NCBI GenBank assembly: GCA_013339895.1
Contig: JABACO010000007.1
Location: 8,947,635 to 9,011,634, forward strand
Origin: Ephydatia muelleri
Lineage: Eukaryota; Porifera; Demospongiae; Spongillida; Spongillidae
Length of the DNA: 64,000 nucleotides
Direction: 5' to 3'
The notes below the pieces were generated by a model. The model made no database searches and was not told the origin of the DNA. It worked only from the letters and a program-made list of their open reading frames with translations. Every line of letters begins with the position of its first letter. Positions within the stretch are counted from its first letter, which is position 1. This document shows positions 43,583 to 55,466 of this stretch, one piece after another. Position numbers and translations under genes: made by a program.

Positions 43583-45992
43583 ATGGCCAATCTCCGGTTA
43601 GATAATGGAACACGTATTGTGTTATATAGAATGTCGAAGCGAGCGCGAAGGCTGCAGACTGACGAGGTTTTGGAAATGCTCGACAACACATTGGACATGC
43701 AATGCAGTGACGATAGCGGTGATGACGATCTTATGATGGTCGGCAGTGATGACGAATTTAGTGACCTTGAGATGGAAGGTACTACGCCCCTAATTGTAAT
43801 ATTATTTATAATTGCATCTACCGTTACTTCGCTCGATAGATATGCCGCGGTCCATCCTTGATGCCTACATGCAAATGGATGACATCATGCATAGTTAGTA
43901 TGCCCAAACAGATGATGCCATCTTGAAGTTTGAACGTTGTAGCAACCAGGAGTAGACGGCTGGCATCTGTACACAGAGAGGAGTGCGAGTCACAAGGTAC
44001 CCACCCTACGACCACATCAACACATAAATAATGTGGTGCCTTACAGACAGCGACAGCGATGTAGACAGAGAGGAGTGCGAGTTGCAAGGCACACATATCA
44101 TGCATGGTTAGTATGCACAAACAGCTGATGCCATCTTGACATTTGAACGTTGTAGCAACCAAGAGAAGATGGCTGGCATCTGTACACAGAGAGGAGTGCA
44201 GGTCACAAGGCACCCACCCTATGATCACATCAACACATACAGACGCGGACAGTAATGACAATGGTCTTCCATACCCTCCATCTGAGAATACATCACAAGG
44301 TACCATATACATATACACATAGTCACAGTGAACAAACTAATGCCCCATGCATCACAGACACTGGTAGTGATGCTAACAGTGACGATGAAAGTGTTATACA
44401 TATACAGTGAATTCATTTACACCCTTGTATTCACAGACAACAGTTGGTGTCAGCAAGATACAGAATGGACTTACCACCTTCATCCAATCGATATTCAGCT
44501 ATTCGAATGTCTTGTTGGTCCAAATACCCAATACCTGATAACCCCCTAGATATCTTTCAGCTGTTTTTCACAGATGAAATCCTACAGGTGATTGTAGATG
44601 CCAGCAACCAATATGCAGGAAGTACTATGCCTGGGCTAAGTACACATTTGATGACCTAAAGGCCTACCTCGGGTTCCAGATCTTGATGTCCATGAATTGT
44701 CTGCCATCCTTTGCTGACTACTGGATCAAAAACCCAAATATGCGGTACGGGCCAGTTGCTGACCGCATTTCCAGAGACCACTTCAGGGAGCTGCAGAGAT
44801 ATCTCCATTTTGTGGACAATAGTACAGTCATTCCTAGAGGTCAATAGGGTCACGATCGTCTAGGAAAAGTAAGACCAATTCTTACTACATTACACAGAAG
44901 TGCAAGGAAGTGTATTCACCACACAAAGAAGTGACTGTTGACGAAGCAATGATTAAATTTCAAGGTAGGTCTTCCTTGAAACAATACCTCCCGATGAAGC
45001 CAACAAAGCGTGGCATCAAGGTGTGGGTTTTCGGAGATGCCAACAATGGCTACTTCTCGAACTTGTCAGTATACACTGGGAAGGAGGTCATCAAAAGAGA
45101 AGAAGGGCTCTGTACAAAAGTAGTTAAAAATCTTACTACTGAGTTGAAAGGGCTACATCACCATGCATATTTTGATAATTACTTTACGTCCCTGAGCTTG
45201 ATCGAAGATCTGTTGAAAGATGGCATATATACTTGTGGTGTTGCTAGAAAAGATAGGAAGTACTTTCCCCCACAGCTATCAGAGGCAAAATTAAAACAAA
45301 GGTGAGCACAGTGCATACCATAATACATACCTCACACATTGTCTACTAAAGGGGTGAATCACTAACTGTCCAAAAAGGAGGTGTCATGGCCTGCGCCTGG
45401 ATGGATAAAAAACCAGTAATGTAATGTCAAGTTGCTGCTCTGACCCCACTGCTAGGACAACAGTAACACGACGAATAAAAGATGGGTCATAGGTGAATGT
45501 ACCCTGTCCATTACCTGTTAGTCAGTACAACAGATTTATGAGGGATGTGGACAGAGGCGACCAATTGAGAGGGTACTACAAAACAAAAACAATGTGCAGA
45601 AAATGTACAAATACATCTTCTGGTTTTTATTTGACATGGTCATCACAAATTCATATATACTGTACAAACACTACAGATTAGGTACAGTCCAAACACAAAT
45701 CATACCTTTCAAAGAGTTTCGACTTAGTCTCGCAGACCTGCTGATAGGTGACTATTGCAGTCGCAAAAGGCCTGGACGACCATATGCAGTCACACAACAT
45801 CCACCAGTACAACTCCTGCACGTGCCAGTGAAAAGGATGGATGGAGGAGAGGGGTGTCTCCTTTGCCAAAGAAATAAGAAACGAAAGGATACATGCTGGA
45901 ATTGCAAAGGGTGCAACATACCACTCTGTTTTACTGGCTTTCCAAACGACTGCTTCACGCTGTGGCACAAGAAAATCGACCATGAAGTACAC
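43583..45992 (+). pseudogene. pB2 piggyBac transposase (PGBD4-like), decayed
   Basis: An acidic N-terminus (MSKRARRLQTDEVLEMLDNT, DDSGDDD) is followed by an intron-like region. The core pieces are DIFQLFFTDEILQVIVD (44550), FRELQRYLHFVDN (44785), VTVDEAMIKFQGRSSLKQY (44930, first Asp), HAYFDNYFTSLSL (45160, second Asp), YNRFMRDVDRGDQLRGY (45525, third Asp) and a C-terminal finger CLLCQRNKKRKDTCWNC (45855) with H near 45965. Several stops and shifts occur, for example TAG at the Arg of RGQRGHD near 44845 and breaks around 44650, 45305 and 45600. Confidence 0.85.
43884..44320. repeat. 143-bp internal duplications in pB2 intron region
   Basis: ATCATGCATAGTTAGTATGC... (from 43884) recurs at about 44098 with ~90% identity over 143 bp, and parts occur between them. 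Each unit contains an acceptor-like ACACATACAG or CTTACAG followed by a short acidic stretch (DSDSDVD, DADSNDN), as if a mini-exon had been multiplied. Confidence 0.6.
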
Positions 45993-48900
45993 TCATAGCT
46001 ATGTGCACATCCATCTTGAACCCCCCAGCGTACACTCATAGCTATGTACACAGCCATCTCAACAGTCTAAGTGCAGTACCCTTCTTCAAGGTCACTAAAT
46101 TGTGTTCTTACTTATTCCTGGTGTACTTCCCACCCCAAAATACAATAGGTTTACAAACTACTTACTTACCACTTACAATTTGAATTACAAGTCTCCACCT
46201 GCCAGTCACAGCGTGCGTCTCATTAGCTTCATCAATGCGCTTGACATCTTCCATACGTCACACCCCTATTGGTAACGAAGCACATATACGCAAGACAAAG
46301 TCAAACCATGAGAATACAGAACAAGCTGTTGTCGCAATAGCATCTTCCACGGCACTGAATAGAATTATCAATTTTCAATGCCCGGATATTTTGACAACGC
46401 ACCCTTCCCTGATTTTGTCGAGAGAAAAAAAAGGTTCTCACATGCTTAGTACGCCTCAGATACACTTACTTTTCATTAGTGTGATAACTGTTTTATCCTG
46501 CTCGCGTCACAACGTCGTAGTAAACCTGCCGTCTCTGTCGAGTATCGTGATATCTGCTCTTGGTAAGTTTCCAACATCGAATCTGCAATTGGAATGCACT
46601 AGTGAATAGCTGATCCACCCATCTGCCCGATTTTAAAAGGTTGCCGATATCAAAGTCGCTTCGTTCAAAAGTTATCACGCGCCAATCACACGATATCTAA
46701 ATAAGCATTATACACAAAATTTAATTCCGCGGTTAGAGTTTACGTACCGTAATAATTCTGCGTATAATCGGTTAAGCTACTTCCATGCTCTTACTTTCCA
46801 TGCTCCATTATGCTACAGAATGGTGTGTTTACGTTCACTGAATACAGAATGTGAAGAGTGCCTGTTCAATCAAGCAAAAAACATAACAAGGACAACATCC
46901 AACATGCACCCAGAGCACATCATAAAGAACATTTTGACCCGTATTCAAGAAGAAAGAAGAATAGAATCAAAGTGTGACCCATTACAGTTTGAGGAAAGCA
47001 CAATAACAAAGTTAGCTAGTGTTTTGGACAAAACCCCCAATACATTTTTTCCCAATCAATGGATCAATGACCACCACCATCAATTTCAGGCACACTTAGA
47101 GCGAATCTCTGACTACTTGTTACAAGGCCCAGGTAAATGGTGGTTAAAGATGCAAGATGGTGTTGAATTTCTTCATAAAGGAACCAGTAAAGAAGTAAAA
47201 CTTTTAGTCCATAATCACTTTTGATCCAATACATTACTGAACGTGACAATAGAACTGCAAAAATGCTGGGAGGAATGCTTAGTTCAACAAATTGAGCTAC
47301 CTATGGAAAAGGTACATGTAACACAATATACATGTAATGGAAACCCCATCTCAGAACTGCAACAAGACACAACAATACATGTACCAGCTACAGAGGTGCA
47401 AAATACCACAATTTCATACCACCTTGATAATCTCCCAGAAACTCTACTACAGACAAATGAGCCACAACTCACACCAAAAATGTTTGACGAGGAATTAATT
47501 TATGTAAGCACATCATCAGAACATACATCACCAAATAGCCATGCAGAGACTCTACAACCATATATATGTAGTACAACTTCACACCCATAAAAATAAAACT
47601 AGCAAAATATCTTCTAGAGATTCTTCCAAATGAACATGTTCTGATTTATCAACTGGACTTACTTAGAAGCCACATAAAAGCAACCAAATGTAGCAGCAGC
47701 ACTTCCCAGTATATCACGCAGCAACTCTAAGAGATCTGCAAACAAATGAAAGAGAAAGTGCAAGCAGTAATGAGTATGTAAGTGAGTCTGGGCTTCGCAA
47801 AACGATGGATGGCATCCAACATTTGCCAGTCTGTGAGCCCGGACTCCATTATCACCCTACAGCATTTGACGTATTCCTTTCCCTGTGTTATTGCCTCCGT
47901 CTTGTAGTCTGCCCCCGCCTTACAACCTAAATACTTGTAGTGGTCTTCCCACTTTAGGGCCGGCAGGAATTCGCCACCCAGTGTTGGGGTGAAGTTCTCC
48001 GCGAACTGTCGTGCTGATCTGGACAGTGTCAGGGTACCTCACTTTCTAGGATTGAAATTGAGGCCCGCCCAGTTGCTTGCTGTCTGTATGGTTTGGAGGA
48101 CTTCCTGCATGGCCTTAGTGGATTGGGTCATCACACATAGGTCATTAGCATATGTCAGAAAACGGATGGTGTGATTGCCGATGGTGTATCCTCCTGAGAG
48201 GATGGAATCCACTGCCCTGATAAGAGGCTCCATAACGAAGTTGAAGAGTATGGGGCTGAGGGGACGGACAGCCTTGTCTAACTCCCTTGTTACATGGGAT
48301 GGGAGCAGTCAGTCCATTGCCTGTTCGGACACACATTGTGGAGCCGGTGTAGATATCTTTAACAATATCTCTAGTGTGTGGACCCACCCCCGTGCGGCTT
48401 AACATTTCCATCAAGACCCCATGTGGAACCGACTGGAAGGCATTACTGATGTCTAACCAGGTGATGCATACTGGGGCTCTTCGTCTTCTGGAGTCCTGAA
48501 GAACACTCGACAGAAGAAAATTGTGTTCTAGACATCCCTCACAGGGAGGAAAACCCTTTTGGCTAGGGCTAAAGATGTATTGAGCCCAAGAGGAGAGACG
48601 CTTCCCAATCACTGCAGAATACAGCTTGTATATTGTATTCTGGGATCCTCTTATTTCTTCTACAGGTCTCCAGGATCTTGGTGACCATTGTTGCCGTAGG
48701 ATCCACCTCTCTCCAGTATGTATAGGTGACATAATCTGGGCCAGGTGCAGATTGGTGTGGCATCTTCTTCAACACCTCCTTCACTTCCTGTTGCGTCAGT
48801 TCTCTGTCCATAACACCACCATCCTCAGTCACAGGCCAGGAACCAAAAGGTGGGGGACCTGGATCTTCAACGTTTGGCACAGAGCTTCCTTGCTGTACAA

Positions 48901-49454
48901 AATGAGCCTGGACATCCTGAGTGGGGATTTGACAGCGCAGGGGAGGTGGTTCCTGGTTGATTTCCTGCATTGCCTGTTTTGGGTTCTTCCGATAAAGTTT
49001 CTGGATGTCCATCATCTCTCTAATCCTTCTCTCACGACCACTGGTTCTATTTGTTCTTCTGGCTGGTTGTGTTGCATTTCTGTCTCCACCTTCTCTGACC
49101 ATTTCTGTTTCTGTTTTCACGTCTGTTGTTGTTTTGGTGGTCCTTGTTACACAGTTCAGATATGGACTTCGTCAAATCATCCTGAGCACTGCAGAAGGTC
49201 ATCCATTCTTCATTATTGAGCCATGGCTTCTCTGTGAGATGAAAGAGTCTGGCTTGGAACATCGTTTGGACCTTCTCACTGTTGGATTGTGGTGCCCTTT
49301 GAGAGTTTTGACTTTGACGGTGACTTGGAAGGAACGGTGGAGCATCTGGGTTGAGGCCTGTTCTTCTGTTTTGATCCTGTCTTGGTCCAACTTGATGGTC
49401 CAATACCTCACATCTCTCTGGTCTAATATCTCTTTACGATTGTCCACCTATCCC

Positions 49455-49765
49455 CAACTGAGCACCCCCCATAGGCTGACCTCCCCTCATAGATTGACCA
49501 CCCCTCCTAGGCTGACCACCCCTCACTAATTGACCCCCCCCCCCCCATAGTCTGATCACCACTCATAGTCTGACCACCCCTCACAGACTGGCCCCCCCTC
49601 ACAGATTGACCACCCCTCATGGGTTGACCACCTCTCCCTGGTTGACCACCCCTCATCGATTGGCCACCCCTCCCAAACTGACCTTCCCTAACATACTAAC
49701 CTCCCCTCACAGACTGACCTCATCTCACAGATTGACCTCCCCTTACATTCTGGTCATTTCCGGCA
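49455..49765 (-). repeat. 18-bp tandem repeat encoding RGG hexapeptides in LINE-B
   Basis: About 17 copies of CTGACCACCCCTCACAGA (plus strand) with variants. The minus strand reads SVRGGQ repeated, an RGG-box-like nucleic-acid-binding tract. A stretch of C residues at 49525-49545 and a few stops interrupt it. Confidence 0.78.
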
Positions 49766-50254
49766 GATTGATCACCTATCACAGGCCTATTCCTTCCCAG
49801 GGGCTGACTATTTTGGCCTCCCCTCCCAAAACCCCTGCTTCCTCTATTCCCCCTATCCAAAACCCCTGTTTCCTCTGTTCCCCCTTTGGGGCCAGGGCCT
49901 ACCTGGTCCTCCCCACCCCCCGCTGTTGCCCTCCCTCCCAATGCTGCTCAAATCTTGTCAATCCATCCTCCCTGTTAGGCTGTATATTCCCAATCGTGCA
50001 CTGACCCCTCTCCACACACACAGAGTTAATCCCTCTCATGGGTCTATCAACCCTACCCTCTTGTGAATTGGTGTGAAATTGTTCTTCTTGTAGGGTCATA
50101 TCAGGGTCATCTGCCTTTGCCTCAATGCACCGCCTTATGTCAGAGATGACAGACCTGATTACTTGTGAGGCAGCTGGGGCAGCAGTAGTAGTGTTAGTTG
50201 TGATGTTTTCCAATGATTCAGTCAGTAAGTGTGTTGGATTTAGCTCTGGTACTA

Positions 50255-50899
50255 TTAACTCTTTGACCGCCAAGTGCACATTTATGTGCAATAATTGCAC
50301 CCCGCGTTCACCGCCAAGTGCACATTTTTGTGCACACGTATTAGAAAACCAATCTGTATTGCATGGTTACGCACTTTGTGCACCAAACAGCGCTCAGGAC
50401 ATAGAACTACGACTGGAGTGTTGGTTTTTTTATTGAAAGGTAAGCGGTAACTAACAGCTGCAGCTGTACGTATAATGGCGCCTCTATCGTCACTAGCGGC
50501 TTTGAACAAGCACCCGCTTGTTCTACTAAAATAGGGGAGAACGAAGCTTTTTTAAAAAGCTGGACCTTAGAAATAACACCAAGGGATAAAAATATCGTGT
50601 TTTCGTCGTCTGTTTTATAGTGTACACGACGTACGGCTTCAAATCCCTGCCCACTTGGCTCCGCCTATATCGGGTGCTGTTAGCAACCATAGTTTTTCAA
50701 ACACCGAATATAAATATATCAAAACAAATATCACAAAACGCTTTATTATCATAGTAATGTCTTTAAAGTAAGCTAACCGTGTGATTCTTCAAGAACGGCG
50801 AGTCTTCGGCGACTAATAAGCAACAGTAGCCATAATTAAAAACATAGCTGACAATTAACGACGTCACCCGTATTGCAATATTGACGTCCAAAGAGTTAA
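50255..50899. mobile_element. piggyBac-type MITE, copy 2 (complete, 645 bp)
   Basis: TTAA at 50255-50258 and 50896-50899, ends CTCTTTGACCGCC and GGACGTCCAAAGAG-type inverse. The left end holds a short duplication with palindromic GTGCACATTTTTGTGCAC. Nearly identical to copy 1 at 37405-37983. It splits the LINE-B N-terminal region. Confidence 0.9.
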
Positions 50900-52770
50900 T
50901 GGTGTTGGTACTGTGTCTTCCATGTTATTTGCAAAATCTCTGTCAGTAAAGTCCAGTCTTAACCTCTCAAAGCTTATTGACTCCTGTGAGACCGGAGGTA
51001 CAGGTTGACTCTCCAGAGCCAGTGGGATGAGTGGTGTATGTTGGCTAGAAGTATTCTCAATCCTTTCATCTTCTTTTGTAGGTTGGTGCACTGGCTCTAA
51101 GGACGGCGATAGGTGTAGAGGTAGAGGTGCTCTCAGCATTGCAACCAACTTATCAGCTTTATTCAATAAGGTGGACTGGGCACCAGGTTGGGCATAGTGT
51201 TGTGTGAGGCTCTCCACAAAACGCTCACAATCGCTAGAATCAATTTCTGTGGTAGTGGTGGGTGAGAGAGTCTTGTTGGAGGCTACAGAGCTTGGGGATG
51301 AGTGGCAACTTGATGTTTGTACTGATGTTGGCTGAGAAGACGATTCCAGCGCTAGGGCACCGTAGTCATACTACCTCCATAATGGGTGTTTTTGGAGGAA
51401 GCGGTATGTAAAACCTGCCACTTGATCTGATAACACTTTTCAGTCTCTGCAGGGTAGTGTCTGATTGTGTGAGTTCTTTGATTTCCTGGATCCTCTTGTC
51501 CGTTGCTGGAGCATTCTCTAAAACCATGTGTACAGCACTCATCAGTTCATTATCCATTCTATCCGTTGATGTGTCAGATATGTAGGCCCTAGATAATGTG
51601 TCTGCGATGACCATATCTTTTCCTGGTCTGTATTTCAGTGTGAAATCGTATCGCTGTAGTCTGAGTAGTAGTCGCTGTAATTTTGGTGGTGCCTGACACA
51701 GCTGCTTCCATGTTATTATCTCCAACGGTTTCTGGTCTGACTCTATTTCCACATTGGTTCCATATATGTACTGGTGAAATTTCTCCAGTGCAAAAACCAC
51801 AGCTAGAAGCTCCTTCTCTATCTGGGCATATCTAGTTTCTGCACATGTCAATGCACGTGAAGCATAGGCCACTGGTTGGTTATCTTGCATGAGAACCGCT
51901 CCCAGACCTGACTGCGATGCATTACAACTGATAGTGGTAGGCTTCTTCACGTTGAAGAACACTAGAGCCGGTGCTGCAGGTAACTTCTCTTTGATTTTCT
52001 GAAAAGCTACTTCTTGTTCTCATTCCCAGATGAACTGGACTTCTTTTTTCAGGAGTTCTCTGATGGGTTGAGTGATGGACGACATGTCTGGAATGAACTT
52101 GGCCACATAGTTCAGTACACCAAGCAGACGTTCTACACCCTTCTTGTCTTGAGGTGGTGGCATCTCAGTGATCGCTCGAACTCTCTCTGGATCAGGTGAG
52201 ATTCCTTGTGTGTTGATCACATGGCCAAGGTAGGTGACTTGTGACATGCCGAACGGACATTTGTCTCTGTTCAGAGTTAAGTTTACCTCCTTGCACCTCT
52301 GAAGTACTGCTTTCAGTCGTTGATTGTGGTCCACTTCTGTGTGTCCCCACACTAGGATGTCGTCAATGTCCGTCTCCACACCTGGCAGATCTCTAAAGCT
52401 CTGATGCATCCTTTTCTGGAATACTTCTTGGGCTGACTTTATCCCAAATGGCATTCGAGTTTAGCAATATCGACCAAAGGGACTGTTGAATGTCGTGAGT
52501 AGTTCACTGTCACTGTCCAATGGGATTTGCCAATAGCCATGGCTTGCATCGAGTTTTGAGAAGAATCTTGCTCCTAAAAGGCGAGTGCAAATGTCTTCCA
52601 GAGTTGGCAGTTTGTAGTGCTCCCGCTGAATTGCTTTGTTAACTGATTACCAGCCGTAAGCGTCTAAAGACGCGCAATCATTACGTTCCGTGGCATCCGT
52701 AAGCGTCTAAAGACTCGGTCGGATATGTCGGACAAAAGTTTTATTTTAAGTGAGCAGGTTGTGCACAGAT

Positions 52771-53060
52771 ACGAAATACTGTGTCAGAATGTACTCTACG
52801 ATGATATTGGAATACAGTAAGGTTCTGATCTGGTATCATTGTAGTCCTAACTTACGCCGTACGATACTGCTATTTATAGGGGTAGTGTCTATGAAGACGT
52901 GGCTGGATTCCGGTCCGATATGGCCAACAAGAACGTTGTAATATGCCACTGTGCATGAGGTCGTGTGAAAATGTACTCTAAGATGTGTTTAGAATACACT
53001 ATGGTTTAGATAGGACGTCATTATAGTTTAAAATTACGCAGTACGATATAGCTAAATGTA
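52771..53060. repeat. ~130-bp diverged direct repeat in pB3 5' region
   Basis: GTACTCTA-GAT...GAATACA-TA-GGTT...TACG-CGTACGATA occurs at about 52790-52870 and again at 52970-53050. Non-coding. Confidence 0.55.
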
Positions 53061-53226
53061 AGGAAGGCGGGCCCATGCAGTTGGTAGGAAGTGAGTGCAT
53101 CGGTACAGCTGTAGATCCTCCGATAATAACCACACGCAAGTTATCTCACGCCACACAAAGTAAACAAATGACGACCAAGCGGCGATGCTTTAGCATTGAT
53201 GATGTTATTATGGTGATGAGGAAGTA

Positions 53227-55275
53227 ATGGCAAGTGATAGCGACGAGGATTACGAGGACCTGATGACTGAAGAATCAGAGGATGAAGCAGAGGCCAATGA
53301 TTTGGATAATGAGGTGAACAACACTGCAGCTGCTGGGCCTTGTATTCATGGCCTAGATGCAAATGAAATCGTGTCAGCCTTGGATGCATCTGCAGAAGGA
53401 TACACAAATCAAGACAGAACTGGAGACTTACAGGGAGATGCTGAAGACCCTCAACCAACAATACGAAGAGCAAAACGTGGAAGAAAGAAGTGCACAGAAA
53501 CACACTCACAAAAGAAGTCAAGCTCGACCTTTCAGGCCAGATCCACAGAAGCATTCCAAAACACAGTAGAGCCTACATGTAACCATCTGGATGGGGATCT
53601 ACAGGGAGATGAAGAAAATATTTCTGAACCTCCACCACATACAAAAAACAAAAACGTGGGGGTAAAAAGGGCAATGATACACTCCAACAAAAGAAGTGGA
53701 GCACAACTTTTGAGCCCATAACCATAAAACCTTTTGAAGATACAATAGGGCCAACCTTTTTGGTTAGTTCAAGTCCAGCTGAAGTTCTTAGTTTTCTATT
53801 TGTGAATGAATTAGTGGAGACCATTGTAGATGAAACAAACATGTATGCTGAGAGGATGATGGAGCCAGCAAAGAATGCAAAATGGAAGCAAGTAGAAATG
53901 CAAGAAATAAAAGCGTACCTTGGGTTCAATATGTTGATGGGTCTGGTTCAGATGCCTGAAGTAGAAGACTACTGGAAAACAGATCCTCATTTTTACTACG
54001 CACCTATAGCAACCAGGATCTCCAGAACTCGGTTCAAAGAAATAACACGATATTTGCACTTTACTGACAACACATCGTTGGTACCTAGGGGTCAAAGAGG
54101 ACACGATAAATTAGGGAAAGTCCGACCTGTTATTACGGCAGTCAGTTCAGCTCTTCTCTCCAGCTATAATATGGGAAAGGAATGCGTTGTTGATGAAGCC
54201 ATGATTGCCTTCCAGGGAAGGTGGTGCCTAAAGCAGTACCTACCAAAAAAACCAATCAAGCGTGGGATAAAAGCCTGGTGCTTAGCCGACAGCTCAAACG
54301 GATACATTCAAAAATTTGAGGTGTATACAGGAAGGAATGACACAGGAGAGCAGGAAAATGGTTTGGGTACACGGGTGGTTCTTTCACTTACACAACACCT
54401 TCAAGGAAAACACCATCATGTCTTTTGCGATAACTTCTTCACGTCAGCACACCTCCTGGAACAACTTCTTGCAAATGGAATAAATGCAAATGGCACCATA
54501 AGGCAAAATAGTAAAGGCTTTCCAGAAGAATTAAAAATTCCTGCAAGACAAAAAAAGAAGCCAATGGAAAGGATTGGTCTTGGAAACAGGTGGGTGTTCA
54601 AATACATGTGTATTCGTTGCACTTACGTCGTTCATGAAATGCCTACAGGGGTGACATGGCTGTCTTTCAGAAAGGTGCATTAGTTGCTACAGCGTGGATG
54701 GACAACAAAATGGTTACAGTTATGTCAACTAACTGTGAGGCTGGAAAGGTAAGTTCCACAACAAGGAAATTAAAAAATGGACAACGACAAGAATTTCCCT
54801 GCCCTGAAGCCATTGTGTCATACTCAACACATATGATCATAATGATCAAATTCGCCAGTACTATTCAGTACGAACGAAGTCCAGAAAATGCTATCGCTAC
54901 ATATTCTGGTTTCTATTTCTATTTGAACTAACAGTAGCAAATGCCTTCATAATATATCGGCAAAACTACAAACCAGATGAGTGTGTACGCACCTTTCAAC
55001 TCACCCTTGCTGAAAAGCTCATTGGAACATATTGCAGTAGAAAGAGAGCAGGAAGACCCCCAAGAGATCATCAATCCTTGAGTATAAGAGAGCAACATTT
55101 CCCTAAGAAAATAAAAACAGAAAAAAAGAAAAACATAAAACGATGTTATTACTGTTCTGTAAAAGGTAAGAGAAAGGAAACAACGTGGCACTGCCAAGAG
55201 TGCAATCTTCCATTCTGTCACACAGGGGAAGATGATGACACTGACTGCTTTAAACAGTACCATAAAAAACATTAG
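53227..55275 (+). pseudogene. pB3 piggyBac transposase (PGBD4-like)
   Basis: N-terminus MASDSDEDYEDLMTEESEDE, acidic, with repeated GDLQGD motifs to 53721. The core (53760-54600) reads well: PRGQRGHDKLGKVRP, CVVDEAMIAFQGRWCLKQYL (first Asp), HVFCDNFFTSAHLLEQLL (second Asp). After a frame change near 54600 come GDMAVFQKGALVATAWMDNK and RKCYRYIFWFLFELTVANAF. The C-terminal finger is complete (CYYCSVKGKRKETTWHCQEC, CHTGEDDDTDCFKQYHKKH). The third Asp region (GVD-like) near 54830 is obscured by a shift. About three or four breaks, so better kept than pB2 but not pB1. Confidence 0.88.
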
Positions 55276-55466
55276 AAACTGTAATCAAAACAGAACGAAG
55301 ACATACATAATGTTCATTTACATGTATTGTATTGGCACTGAACTGGAGCGTGGATTGTGTACACGAAGAGGCAGTGGGAACAGTATGCACCTGAATTACC
55401 AGGGTGAAGTTTTTATGGGGGATAGAGTAGATCTTAGTAGATGTGCACAGAAAGAGGTGACAGAAT

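Larger units (their letters stand above)
43335..46775 (+). mobile_element. pB2: piggyBac transposon, complete ends
   Basis: TTAA at 43335-43338 and 46772-46775. Inverted ends are CCGATTAATTGCGG and its partner CGTATAATCGG. A subterminal palindrome GACGCCAATTAGCGTC lies at 43397-43412. It interrupts the unnamed gene family between its EPLHD and HALT motifs, and the gene resumes in frame after removal of one TTAA-to-TTAA unit. The interior transposase is badly decayed. Confidence 0.88.
41169..47730 (+). pseudogene. unnamed large gene family with TNP2-like motif order, split by pB2
   Basis: Plus-strand pieces: an N-terminal part (41169-41880) with ARLSWKTYDTMRTTLGL; then LKLWHDHSEVGGHGHMLC, CIFDPAFYLTDSEM (42300-42410), YHGDGPARQFEAG followed by YLCTGCG (42595-42680), a LKSELHCHGVNTDGKSKPEL block (SAP-like, near 42815), ATEPLHDIKGHNANLLEY (42985-43035) and RLHNVTFRHAMLIF just before pB2. 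After pB2: YFHALTFHAPL, VCLRSLNTECEECLFNQAK (46825-46880) and a C-terminal tail to 47730. The order D...D-x-PA-R...C-x2-C...P-x-H-(D/N)...H...E resembles TNP2 transposases (DIPATRK, CSKC, DPMHN, FERYNG). Several stops and frame changes are present. I recognise no named family. Confidence 0.55.
47768..51362 (-). mobile_element. LINE-B: non-LTR retrotransposon, 5' two thirds
   Basis: Minus strand: N-terminal region with a possible coiled stretch and acidic/proline-rich parts (51217-50900, resuming 50250-49900 after the MITE), Gly/Arg-rich repeats (49765-49455), then MDIQKLYRKNPKQAMQEI and RCQIPTQDVQAHFVQ. RT follows with MPHQSAPGPDYVTYTYW (near 48760), SQKGFPPCEGCLEHNFLL (near 48540), CITWLDISNAFQSVPHG (near 48440), GVRQGCP and FLTYANDLCVM (near 48140; the catalytic YADD reads YAND). 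It is cut at about 47768 before the C-terminal domains. Frames change between blocks, so it is dead. Its RT resembles the R2/NeSL group, but the N-terminus differs from LINE-C. Confidence 0.78.

Noticed and set aside
43550-45998. Domesticated PGBD-type host gene
   Set aside because: Intact TTAA ends and many disabling changes mark it as an ordinary dead piggyBac copy.
49005-49529. Plus-strand frames opposite LINE-B
   Set aside because: They are antisense to recognisable LINE-B coding sequence and have no domain of their own.
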